In this document: positions 26,592 through 35,204 of the stretch, in pieces | Numbering within the stretch: position 1 is the first letter of the stretch | How the letters are laid out: every line of letters begins with the position of its first letter | Assembly (NCBI GenBank): GCA_900549325.1 | Contig: UROI01000001.1 | Coordinates: forward strand, 1-64,000 | Direction of reading: 5' to 3' | DNA from: an uncultured Mycoplasmatota bacterium | GTDB taxonomy: Bacteria; Bacillota_I; Bacilli_A; RF39; UBA660 | DNA: 64,000 bases | Notes under the pieces: model-generated | Told to the model about the DNA's origin: nothing | Database searches by the model: none | The model's input: the letters and a program-made list of their open reading frames with translations, nothing else | Made by a program: the position numbers and the translations under genes

Positions 26592-28352
26592 ATGTTTAAA
26601 GAAATTACCGCAATTAGTAAAAATTATGCTATTGTTAAAATTGATAATGTGATTAATGATGACTTACTTAATTTAAATGTTATTTTTGAAGAAAATAATA
26701 AAAAAATACTAGGAGAAATTGAAGAAATAATTAATAGTAAGGCTAAAATTACTTTTTTAGGTGAATTTATTAATGATAAATTTTTTGATGGTATTATTAG
26801 AAAACCTAGTATTAATGCTAAAATAAGAATAATTAATGGTAATGAACTAGCAGAACTTACTGGCTACAATGATAGTACGGCGATGATGCTTGGACTATCT
26901 CCTTTATATAATAATAGCCCTGTTAAAATTAATATTGATGATATGTGGAGTAATCATACCGCTATATTTGGTAACACTGGTAGTGGTAAAACATATGGTG
27001 TAGCTAGACTAGTACAAAATTTATTTACTATGCCTAATTATATTCCATTTAATAGTGTTATATTTATATTTAATAATACTGATGAATATGATAATGCTTT
27101 TAAATCTATTAATAGTTATAATTTTAATTTTAATTATAAAATGTTTAGTACTGATACAGATAGTAATAATAGTATTTTAAAATTACCTTTATGGCTTATG
27201 TCAGTAGATGATTATGCTAATTTACTTGATGTTAGTGCTTATAGTCAAATTATGGTTATTGAAAAAATGCTTAATTATGTTTCTTTATTTGCAAGAAATG
27301 ATGAAGAATCTAATAGGTATAAGAATCACTTAATTGCTACCGCTATTACATCTGTTCTTTATTCTAATCAGGTATCTGCAAGAATAAGAGACCAAATATT
27401 TTCTATTTTAACTAGTTGTAGTACTAAAGAACTTAACTTGGATGTTGAAGTTCCTGGTGTTGGTTATACGAGACAGTTTAGAAAATGTTTTGAAATAGAT
27501 AGTCAAGGACAATTTGCTGAGAGGGTTCTTATTACAGAATATATTAAGAAATTTATTGATAATGATACTAAATGGAAAGAAGATTATACACCTGTATATT
27601 TTACTATTGATGATTTAGAGGAGGCACTTAATTTTACTTTAATATCTGAAGGAGTTCTTCTTAATGAGAAGTCTTATGCAGAAGGTACTGCTTTAAAAGT
27701 TAAATTACATAGTATTGCTAATAGTTCTTTGAGAAAGTATTTTGAAGTAGAAAAGTTTTGTACTATTAATGAATTTATATCTGACTTAATACTAGTGGAT
27801 GGTAACAAGAGAGCTCAAATTATTAATTTTGTACTTGAAGGTATTGATGATAGATTTGCTAAGGCTTTAGTTAAAATTTATTCTAGAATATTCTTTAATT
27901 TTATGAAGAGTCTTCCTTCAAGAGGTTCTATGCCTATTAATATCATGCTTGAAGAAGCACATAGATATGTTCAGAAAGATATTGATAACGATATACTTGG
28001 ATATAATATATTTGAAAGAATAGCTAAGGAAGGTAGAAAGTTTGGCGTTATGATGGATTTAGTAACACAAAGGCCTACTGAATTATCTGAAACGGTATTA
28101 TCACAATGTAGTAATTTCTTGATATTTAAGATTAATCATCCGGCTGACTTAGAATATATTGAAAAGATGGTACCTAATATTAGTAGTGATGTTTTAGAAA
28201 AACAAAAATCACTTCAAGCAGGTACTTGTGTGGCTTTTGGTAAAATGATGAAGATACCTATGATTGTAAAAATGGAACTCCCTAATCCAGAACCACAGAG
28301 TTCAAATGCTCATGTATTTGACAAATGGATGATACAGTGGAAAACTAATTAA
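26592..28352 (+). CDS. HerA-like ATPase (DUF87 type)
   Basis: 586 aa. A beta-rich N-terminal domain (HAS-barrel-like) precedes Walker A HTAIFGNTGSGKTYG (near residue 118), Walker B INIMLEEAHRYV (near 455) and a C-terminal DLVTQRPTELSETVLSQC stretch typical of HerA/FtsK-superfamily DNA translocases. HerA normally works with the nuclease NurA in end resection, but no nurA is adjacent. It lies directly upstream of oriC, on its own transcript. Confidence 0.8.
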   Translation: MFKEITAISKNYAIVKIDNVINDDLLNLNVIFEENNKKILGEIEEIINSKAKITFLGEFINDKFFDGIIRKPSINAKIRIINGNELAELTGYNDSTAMMLGLSPLYNNSPVKINIDDMWSNHTAIFGNTGSGKTYGVARLVQNLFTMPNYIPFNSVIFIFNNTDEYDNAFKSINSYNFNFNYKMFSTDTDSNNSILKLPLWLMSVDDYANLLDVSAYSQIMVIEKMLNYVSLFARNDEESNRYKNHLIATAITSVLYSNQVSARIRDQIFSILTSCSTKELNLDVEVPGVGYTRQFRKCFEIDSQGQFAERVLITEYIKKFIDNDTKWKEDYTPVYFTIDDLEEALNFTLISEGVLLNEKSYAEGTALKVKLHSIANSSLRKYFEVEKFCTINEFISDLILVDGNKRAQIINFVLEGIDDRFAKALVKIYSRIFFNFMKSLPSRGSMPINIMLEEAHRYVQKDIDNDILGYNIFERIAKEGRKFGVMMDLVTQRPTELSETVLSQCSNFLIFKINHPADLEYIEKMVPNISSDVLEKQKSLQAGTCVAFGKMMKIPMIVKMELPNPEPQSSNAHVFDKWMIQWKTN

Positions 28353-28355
28353 TGT

Positions 28356-28383
28356 AAAGCCTTATAAACAAAGGCTTTTTTTA
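28356..28383 (+). terminator. terminator before oriC
   Basis: 8-bp perfect stem AAAGCCTT/AAGGCTTT with T7, stopping HerA-like transcription at the origin edge. Confidence 0.85.
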
Positions 28384-28384
28384 T

Positions 28385-28560
28385 ATATCCACAATATCCA
28401 CAGGGCTGTGGAAAAGTAAAGTAACACCTGTTAATAACAAAATTCGACAAAATTTGTGGATAACACTTTAAAACACTTATTTTATCCGCTATTACGTTGT
28501 TGAAAATTTGTGTATAACCTGTTAATTTACATGTTTATTAAAATTTTATACTAGACAAAT
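28385..28560. other. oriC: oriC, DnaA-box cluster upstream of dnaA
   Basis: Two exact TTATNCACA boxes on the minus strand (28455-28463, 28509-28517), two ATATCCACA boxes (28385-28393, 28394-28402) and a TTTTCCACA box on the minus strand (28407-28415), in an AT-rich gap between a terminator and dnaA. Confidence 0.88.
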
Positions 28561-28579
28561 TTAAAATTTGTTATATAAT
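28552..28579 (+). promoter_or_regulatory. dnaA promoter
   Basis: TAGACA (28552-28557), 16 bp, TATAAT (28574-28579), immediately after the DnaA-box cluster, allowing autoregulation. Confidence 0.65.
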
Positions 28580-28615
28580 AATGTTAATGGAATACTTAGT
28601 CAGGAGGTTTTGCTA

Positions 28616-29977
28616 ATGAATACAGAAACTATTTGGAACAATTTTCTTGAAAAAATTAAAGAGCGAATATCCCCTTTATCTTATGATACTTGGTTTAAAG
28701 ATACTAAGTTATACAAATTGGATAAAAACACTGCAACTATTATAGTTCCAATGATTTTACATAAAAAGCATTTGGAAGAAAACTATTTAGATGAGATCGA
28801 AGAAATATTTAATTCGATTACTGGAACTAATTTTAATTTTCAATTTAAGCTGGAAAACGAAATAACAGATGATACTTTAGAAGAAAAGATTATTGATGAA
28901 ACAGAAAGTATCGGAGTTCCACATCAAAGTAGTAGTTCCGCTAATCTAAATAGCGAATATACTTTTGATAGTTTTATAGTAGGTGATTCGAATAGATTTG
29001 CTTTTACTGCGGCAAGAGCGGTGGCTGAAAAACCTGGTAAAGCTTATAATCCGCTGTTTTTATACGGAAAAAGTGGACTTGGTAAAACTCATTTAATGCA
29101 TGCTATTGGTAACTATATATTAGAAAATTCTAATAAAAAGGTACTTTATGTATCTAGTGAACAATTTGTAAACGATTATATTTATGCGGTTAGAAACAAT
29201 GAAAAAAATAGTTTTGATAGGATTGATTCGTTTAAAAACAAGTATCGTAATATTGATGTACTAATAATCGATGATATTCAATTTCTAGGTAGTGCCACTA
29301 AAGGACAAGAAGAATTTTTCCATACTTTTAATGAACTGCATGACTCTAATAAACAGATAATTATAGCCTCTGATAGATCGGTAGATGACCTTAAAATGCT
29401 AGAAAATAGATTAATTACTAGATTTAACTGGGGACTTACTGCGAATATAACACCGCCTGATTTTAATTTAAGAGTAGATATTATAAAAAAGAAAATATCT
29501 CATCAAGAAGCGGCGGAAGATATACCAATTGAAGTTATTGAATATATAGCTAATATTAATGATTCAGATGTTAGACAGCTGGAAGGAGCTATTACAAGAG
29601 TATTTGCCTATGCATCGATGATGAATAGAGGTATAGTTAATCTCGATATTGCCATTGAAGCACTCAAAGATAAGGTATCTGAGAAAAGTGTATATAAAAA
29701 TGATGTCCATAGAATCCAAAGAATTGTATGTGAGTACTTTAAGATTGATATTGAAGATTTAAAGGGCAAAAAAAGAAGTAAAGATATTAACTATCCAAGG
29801 CAAATAGCCATTTATTTATGTAGAAAAATGACTAGTGAATCTTTTCCAAAAATGGGAACATACTTTGGAGGTAGAGATCATTCCACAATTATCAGTGCAT
29901 ATCAGAGAATTGAGAGTGATTTAAAGAAAAATCCACAACTCCAAATAGTAATAAATGAACTAAAAGAAAAAATATAG
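28616..29977 (+). CDS. dnaA: chromosomal replication initiator DnaA
   Basis: 453 aa. Domain I (IWNNFLEKIKERISPLSYDTWF), a short linker, the AAA+ domain III (NPLFLYGKSGLGKTHLMHAIGN; VLIIDDIQFL) and domain IV with the DnaA signature (GGRDHSTIISAYQRI) for box recognition. I chose ATG 28616, 8 bp after AGGAGG, over an upstream in-frame start at 28568 that would lie in the promoter. It is flanked on both sides by DnaA boxes. Confidence 0.98.
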   Translation: MNTETIWNNFLEKIKERISPLSYDTWFKDTKLYKLDKNTATIIVPMILHKKHLEENYLDEIEEIFNSITGTNFNFQFKLENEITDDTLEEKIIDETESIGVPHQSSSSANLNSEYTFDSFIVGDSNRFAFTAARAVAEKPGKAYNPLFLYGKSGLGKTHLMHAIGNYILENSNKKVLYVSSEQFVNDYIYAVRNNEKNSFDRIDSFKNKYRNIDVLIIDDIQFLGSATKGQEEFFHTFNELHDSNKQIIIASDRSVDDLKMLENRLITRFNWGLTANITPPDFNLRVDIIKKKISHQEAAEDIPIEVIEYIANINDSDVRQLEGAITRVFAYASMMNRGIVNLDIAIEALKDKVSEKSVYKNDVHRIQRIVCEYFKIDIEDLKGKKRSKDINYPRQIAIYLCRKMTSESFPKMGTYFGGRDHSTIISAYQRIESDLKKNPQLQIVINELKEKI

Positions 29978-29985
29978 TGGATAAA

Positions 29986-30092
29986 AACAGAAATATCCAC
30001 AGGTTCTGTGGAAAAAGAAAAGTATATAAAACAAGAAAAAAATAAAGATATCAACAATATCAACAGTATAATAATAATAATTATATAATAAA
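29986..30092. other. second oriC part: DnaA boxes and AT-rich stretch
   Basis: ATATCCACA (29993-30001) and a minus-strand TTTTCCACA (30007-30015) are followed by a very AT-rich tract before dnaN. This is the bipartite arrangement of Bacillus-type origins, where unwinding happens between dnaA and dnaN. Confidence 0.7.
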
Positions 30093-30110
30093 AGAAAGAG
30101 GATGATAAAA

Positions 30111-31226
30111 ATGAAATTCAAAGTAAAGAAAGAAATATTATTAGAAAGTTTAAACAATACTGCTAGAGCAATATCTACAAAAAATTTAATACCAATATTA
30201 ACGGGTATAAAATTTGAATTAAAAGAAGAGGGGTTGTATTTATATGCTAGTGATACCGATGTATCTATTAGATCATTTATACCAAAAGATAAATTAACAA
30301 GTACTAGTGAATTAGGTAGTATAGTAATTGGGGGTAAGTATATAGTAGAAATAATAAGAAAACTTCCAAATACTGATATTTCTATTGAAGTAATTGATGG
30401 ATATAAATTAATTGTTAGTACAGATAATACAGAGTTTAATTTAAATGGTATAAATCCTAATGAATTTCCTAACTTAGATTTAGATGAAACTAAAGAACCA
30501 ATTGTAGTAAATAACGGAATATTTAAAGATATTATTAATCAAACTGTATTTGCTACTAGTCAGAGTGAAACTAGACCGCTTCTTACTGGTATTAATTTTA
30601 AATTATCTGGAAATAGTTTCGAAATATTAGCAACAGATTCATATAGACTTGCAAGAAAGTATGTAGAAATTGATAAGGATATTGAAAATGAAGTGAATAT
30701 TGTAGTTCCTGGTAAAAACTTACTTGAACTTACTAAGATGTTAGATGATGATACTGCTAGTGTGGAAATGCATTTATTTAGTAATAAGATATTATTTAAG
30801 TATAAGAATATTGTATTCTTATCTAGATTGTTGTCTGGTACATATCCAACAACATCAAATATTATTCCTAAAGATTTTAATATTGAACTAGAATGTAAAT
30901 TTGAAGATTTATTTAATATGATAGATAGAGCATCTCTTCTTACTTCTGATAGAGAAAAGAATACTGTAAAGTTATCATTAACTAAAGATGAACTTATGAT
31001 TTCATCAAATAGTCCTGAAATAGGTAGAGTAGAAGAAAAAATAAGTATTAGTTCTGATAAAGAAATTAATATATCATTTAGTTCTAAATTTATGCTTGAT
31101 GCAATCAAGAGTTTTAACAAGGATAAAGTTGTTCTTTGCATGAATAATGATAGTTCTCCTATTGTTATTAAAAATAATGAAGATAATTCATTAATACAAT
31201 TAGTACTTCCTATTAAAACTTGTTAG
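30111..31226 (+). CDS. dnaN: DNA polymerase III beta sliding clamp
   Basis: 371 aa ring clamp for PolC. Three clamp domains are recognisable (MKFKVKKEILLESLNNTARAI start; FATSQSETRPLLTGINF; IVVPGKNLLELTKML; LPIKTC end). I chose ATG 30111 (MKFKV, the usual clamp N terminus) over 30102 because AGAGGA lies at normal distance. It follows dnaA across the second DnaA-box cluster. Confidence 0.97.
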   Translation: MKFKVKKEILLESLNNTARAISTKNLIPILTGIKFELKEEGLYLYASDTDVSIRSFIPKDKLTSTSELGSIVIGGKYIVEIIRKLPNTDISIEVIDGYKLIVSTDNTEFNLNGINPNEFPNLDLDETKEPIVVNNGIFKDIINQTVFATSQSETRPLLTGINFKLSGNSFEILATDSYRLARKYVEIDKDIENEVNIVVPGKNLLELTKMLDDDTASVEMHLFSNKILFKYKNIVFLSRLLSGTYPTTSNIIPKDFNIELECKFEDLFNMIDRASLLTSDREKNTVKLSLTKDELMISSNSPEIGRVEEKISISSDKEINISFSSKFMLDAIKSFNKDKVVLCMNNDSSPIVIKNNEDNSLIQLVLPIKTC

Positions 31227-31248
31227 AGTAAAATGTTTATTAAAATGT

Positions 31249-31275
31249 TAAAAGTCCTTTTAGAAGGGCTTTTTT
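31249..31275 (+). terminator. dnaN terminator
   Basis: 8-bp stem (31252-31259 with 31264-31271, one G-T pair) and a T-run. Confidence 0.75.
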
Positions 31276-31277
31276 CT

Positions 31278-31515
31278 TTATTCACATTTAATGTGGAAAA
31301 GTAAAAATATAGAATTGAAGTCTAAATCAAATGTTTTATAAATATCTTACATTTAAAAATATGAATGATGTTATTATTTTTGAGTAAAATGTGTTTTAAG
31401 ATAGTGTTATTGGTCTTAAAAATGCAGTTTATAGTGCAAATAAAATAAAAAAACTACTTTTATCGACATTTTTCAACAAAATTCGACATATCTTTATGCT
31501 TTAATATTTTTCACA
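31278..31515. other. third DnaA-box group, dnaN-comK gap
   Basis: An exact TTATTCACA (31278-31286), a minus-strand TTTTCCACA (31292-31300), a near match TTATCGACA (31460-31468) and TTTTTCACA (31507-31515). The 11-mer AAAATTCGACA occurs here and near 28439. No gene is seen in this 318-bp gap. Confidence 0.6.
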
Positions 31516-31544
31516 TATTTTATATGTGGGAAGGGGGAAAATTT

Positions 31545-32006
31545 ATGCGAGACTATATTATTAATGAAGACATTTTATGTTTTACTCAGGATAGTATAGA
31601 GAAAAATAATGTTTTGGTTATAGAAAAGGCAAAAAGATTGACTTTTAAAGGTAATTCGTTGAAGTTTTTAAAGAAATGTTGTTTTTGCTATGGACATTCT
31701 TATAATATTCAAAGACAATTTGTAATAGATCATTTTAATTATTACATTAAAACTCCTATTATACTTTCTGAATATAATAAAATAATATTATTTCCTACAG
31801 CTTCACCAGAATCTAATAAATGTATTTGGCTTTCTTATAATAATATTGAACGATATGTAGAAGCTGAAAAAAATTATACCGAAATTTATTTTAAAGGTGG
31901 AAAAGTATTAAAAATTAGGGCACCGTATACTACTATTGATAATCAAATTACTAAGTGTATCAAAATAGAAAAATTACTTAATAGTTTGCAATATACAGAA
32001 ATGTAA
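31545..32006 (+). CDS. comK: ComK-family transcription factor
   Basis: 153 aa. Family marks: a GHSYNIQRQFV stretch, then KTPIILSEYNKIILFPTASPESNKCIWLSYNNIE, matching the ComK core FPT.SP...C.W. ComK activates late competence genes by minor-groove binding at AT-rich boxes. I chose ATG 31545, 7 bp after AAGGGGG. Its place between dnaN and recF, where yaaA normally lies, is unusual. Upstream DnaA boxes could tie its expression to replication initiation; that is inference. It may control something other than competence. Confidence 0.75.
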   Translation: MRDYIINEDILCFTQDSIEKNNVLVIEKAKRLTFKGNSLKFLKKCCFCYGHSYNIQRQFVIDHFNYYIKTPIILSEYNKIILFPTASPESNKCIWLSYNNIERYVEAEKNYTEIYFKGGKVLKIRAPYTTIDNQITKCIKIEKLLNSLQYTEM

Positions 32007-32025
32007 AAAAGTCTTAAAAAATAAA

Positions 32026-32060
32026 GAAAAAAAGGCAAAAAAATAACCTTTTTTTCTTTT
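32026..32060 (+). terminator. comK terminator
   Basis: 10-bp stem GAAAAAAAGG/CCTTTTTTTC (32026-32035 with 32047-32056). Confidence 0.65.
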
Positions 32061-32150
32061 AAAAATCTCTCATTTATGATATAATTATGTATGTATAGGG
32101 ATACATGGTTAGATTAATTATTTAACTACGAGCAAAAATGAGGCTGTAAA

Positions 32151-33245
32151 ATGAAAATTACAAAAATAACATTAAAAAAATATCGTAATTATGATAATTT
32201 AGAAGTAACATTTAATAGTAATTTAAATATTATTATTGGAGATAATGCTCAAGGAAAAACTAATTTGTTAGAATCTATCTATGTTCTCGGTGTTACTAAG
32301 TCTTTTTTTCCTGGTAATGATAAAAACCTTATTAAATTTGATAATAAAGCTTCTTTGATAAAAGGTGAAATTATTACTAACGGAGGAAAATTTAATTTAG
32401 AAGTTTTGATTAATGAAAATGGTAAAGTAGTTAAAATTAACAACAAAGAAATTAAAAAACTTAGTGATTATATATCTTTACTTAACGTTATAGTATTTAA
32501 TTCAGATAGTATAAGGATATTTAAGGATAGTCCAAATTCTCGAAGAAAGTACTTTAATATTGAAATTAGTCAAATTAATAAAAAATATTTAAAGTTACTT
32601 AGTGACTATAATACTGTATTACGACAAAGAAATGAATTTCTTAAAGTAATTAATATTAATAAAAAAAATGATATGATGTATTTAAACATATTAAATGAGA
32701 AGTATGTACTTTTATCGTTGGAAATATATGATTTCCGCAAGAAATTTATTGATGATATTAATATGTATTTGAGTAATTCTTTTAAGTATATTACAGGATA
32801 TGATAATCTGATGATTAAATATATTTCTAATTTTAGTAATGTTACTAAAGAAACATTTATGAAAAAATTAGATGATAATTTAAGTAGAGATATTCAATAT
32901 AAAATGACTTTGATTGGACCAAATAGAGATGATTTTTATTTTTTATTAGATGACAAAAATTTATCATTATATGGTAGTCAAGGTCAGATTAGAAGTGCAG
33001 TTTTGGCACTTAAATTGTCTGAAGTTAAATTGTTTAGTGATATTACTACTGATACGCCAATACTCTTACTGGATGATATGTTTAGTGAATTAGATATTGA
33101 TAAAAGAAATAATATTTTAAAGTATTTAGATAGTAATATACAAACTATAATTACTACGACAGATATAAAAAATATAGATGATGAAATAAAGAAAAAGGCT
33201 AATGTTTATGAAATAAAAAATGGGAAATTATTTCCCGGGAAATAA
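32151..33245 (+). CDS. recF: recombination mediator RecF
   Basis: 364 aa SMC-like ATPase that helps load RecA at gaps. Walker A IIGDNAQGKTNLLESI, signature LYGSQGQIRSAVLALKLSE and Walker B PILLLDDMFSELD are present. The last codons (GKLFPGK) are written by a Noc-type palindrome. gyrB starts 25 bp later, as in most Firmicutes origins. Confidence 0.96.
   Translation: MKITKITLKKYRNYDNLEVTFNSNLNIIIGDNAQGKTNLLESIYVLGVTKSFFPGNDKNLIKFDNKASLIKGEIITNGGKFNLEVLINENGKVVKINNKEIKKLSDYISLLNVIVFNSDSIRIFKDSPNSRRKYFNIEISQINKKYLKLLSDYNTVLRQRNEFLKVININKKNDMMYLNILNEKYVLLSLEIYDFRKKFIDDINMYLSNSFKYITGYDNLMIKYISNFSNVTKETFMKKLDDNLSRDIQYKMTLIGPNRDDFYFLLDDKNLSLYGSQGQIRSAVLALKLSEVKLFSDITTDTPILLLDDMFSELDIDKRNNILKYLDSNIQTIITTTDIKNIDDEIKKKANVYEIKNGKLFPGK
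33230..33243. promoter_or_regulatory. Noc-type binding site inside recF end
   Basis: ATTTCCCGGGAAAT overlapping the final codons of recF, inside a longer palindrome. Confidence 0.7.
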
Positions 33246-33270
33246 TTTTCAAGCAGGAAGGTGATTAATT

Positions 33271-35193
33271 ATGAATAATGAACATTATGATGCATCGGAT
33301 ATACAGGTACTTGAAGGATTAGAGGCTGTAAGAAAAAGACCAGGTATGTATATAGGAACAACAGATATTAAAGGATTACATCATTTAGTATGGGAAATAG
33401 TTGATAATTCAATAGATGAGGCCTTAGCTGGATATTGTAAAAATATAGAAGTTGTTATAAATAAGGATAATTCTGTTACTGTAAAAGATGATGGTAGAGG
33501 TATACCTGTTGATATACATCCTAAAACTGGAAAATCCACTGTTGAAACCGTATATACAGTACTTCATGCTGGTGGTAAATTTGGCGGTGGAGGATACAAA
33601 GTATCTGGAGGGTTACATGGTGTTGGAGCTTCAGTAGTTAATGCCTTAAGTAAGTGGGTTGAAGTAAAAGTTTATAAAAATGGCAAGGTTTACTTTATTA
33701 GATTTGAAGATGGTGGTCACACTGTAGCACCATTAAAGGTTATAGATGAATGTTCTCCTGATAGAACTGGTACCACAGTTACGTTTAAGCCAGATCCTAC
33801 TATATTTGATAGTGATATCTATGATTATGAAATACTTAAAGTAAGAATTAGAGAATTAGCTTTCTTAAATAAGGGACTTTGTATTACTTTGAGAGATGAT
33901 AGAGATGATGAGGATACTACTGGTGAAAAATTTTTATATGAGGGTGGCATAAGTGAATATGTAAAATTCATAAATAAAGGAAAAACACCTTTACATGACG
34001 ATATTATTCATCTTACTGGTGAAGAAGATGGTGTTGTGTTTGAAGTTGCAATGCAGTATAACACTAGTTATAATGATAATATTTATTCATTTGTTAATAA
34101 TATTAATACTCATGATGGGGGAACTCATGAAGAGGGAGTTAGAAGAGCTTTAACTAGAGTTATTAATAGTTATGCCAGAAAGTATAATTTACTTAAAGAA
34201 AAAGATGATTCTTTGACCGGTGACGATGTAAAAGAAGGTTTAACTATGATAATTTCCTGTAAGCATCCTAATCCACAATTTGAAGGACAGACAAAGGGAA
34301 GATTAGGTAATTCTGAAGTTAGAAAATTAGCTGATAGTGTTTTTTCTCAGGGATTTGAAAGATTCTTGCTGGAACATCCTGAGGATGCAAAAATAATAGT
34401 TAATAAGGCTTTACTTGCTTGTAGGGCTAGAAATGCTGCGAGAAAAGCAAGAGAAATTACTAGAAAGACTGATTTGTCTACGACTAACTTCTTTGGCAAA
34501 TTATCTGATTGTAAAAGTAAAGATTCTAAAGTATCAGAAATATTTATAGTCGAAGGAGATAGTGCAGGTGGATCTGCAAAAAAGGGAAGAGATTCTATGA
34601 CTCAAGCTATTTTGCCACTTAGAGGTAAAATTCTTAATGTTGAAAAAGCTAGATTAGATAAGGCATTATCAAATGAAGAAATTAGAACTATTATTACCGC
34701 ATTTGGAACTGGAATAGGTGAAGAATTTGATTTATCAAAACTTAGATATGATAAAATTATTATTATGACAGATGCTGATGTTGATGGTTCTCATATAAGA
34801 GTACTGCTTCTTACGTTATTTTATAGATTCTTTAAGCCAATTGTTGAAGCTGGTCATGTTTATGCTGCTCAACCACCTTTATTTAGGATAATGCATGGAA
34901 AAACAAGGAGATATGTACTTGATGAAAAAGAAAAAGAGGCATATTTAGCAAGTCTTCCTGAAAATGTTAGAAATCGTGCGGAAATAGCTCGTATGAAAGG
35001 TTTAGGAGAAATGGATGCTGAGGAATTAAATGAGACTACTATGGATATTAATAAAAGAGTTTTACGTAGAATAACTGTTGATGACTGTGTATCTGCTGAT
35101 GCTATCTTTGAAAAACTTATGGGTGATGATGTTGAACCTAGAAGAGCATTTATTGAAGAAAATGCTAGATACGTTAAAAATCTTGATATTTAG
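33271..35193 (+). CDS. gyrB: DNA gyrase subunit B
   Basis: 640 aa ATPase subunit. GHKL motifs ([43 protein letters not shown]), transducer, then Toprim ([46 protein letters not shown]). Length fits the short Gram-positive type. It follows recF and leads gyrA by 11 bp, so one transcript is likely. Confidence 0.98.
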   Translation: MNNEHYDASDIQVLEGLEAVRKRPGMYIGTTDIKGLHHLVWEIVDNSIDEALAGYCKNIEVVINKDNSVTVKDDGRGIPVDIHPKTGKSTVETVYTVLHAGGKFGGGGYKVSGGLHGVGASVVNALSKWVEVKVYKNGKVYFIRFEDGGHTVAPLKVIDECSPDRTGTTVTFKPDPTIFDSDIYDYEILKVRIRELAFLNKGLCITLRDDRDDEDTTGEKFLYEGGISEYVKFINKGKTPLHDDIIHLTGEEDGVVFEVAMQYNTSYNDNIYSFVNNINTHDGGTHEEGVRRALTRVINSYARKYNLLKEKDDSLTGDDVKEGLTMIISCKHPNPQFEGQTKGRLGNSEVRKLADSVFSQGFERFLLEHPEDAKIIVNKALLACRARNAARKAREITRKTDLSTTNFFGKLSDCKSKDSKVSEIFIVEGDSAGGSAKKGRDSMTQAILPLRGKILNVEKARLDKALSNEEIRTIITAFGTGIGEEFDLSKLRYDKIIIMTDADVDGSHIRVLLLTLFYRFFKPIVEAGHVYAAQPPLFRIMHGKTRRYVLDEKEKEAYLASLPENVRNRAEIARMKGLGEMDAEELNETTMDINKRVLRRITVDDCVSADAIFEKLMGDDVEPRRAFIEENARYVKNLDI

Positions 35194-35204
35194 GAGGTTA
35201 TGTT

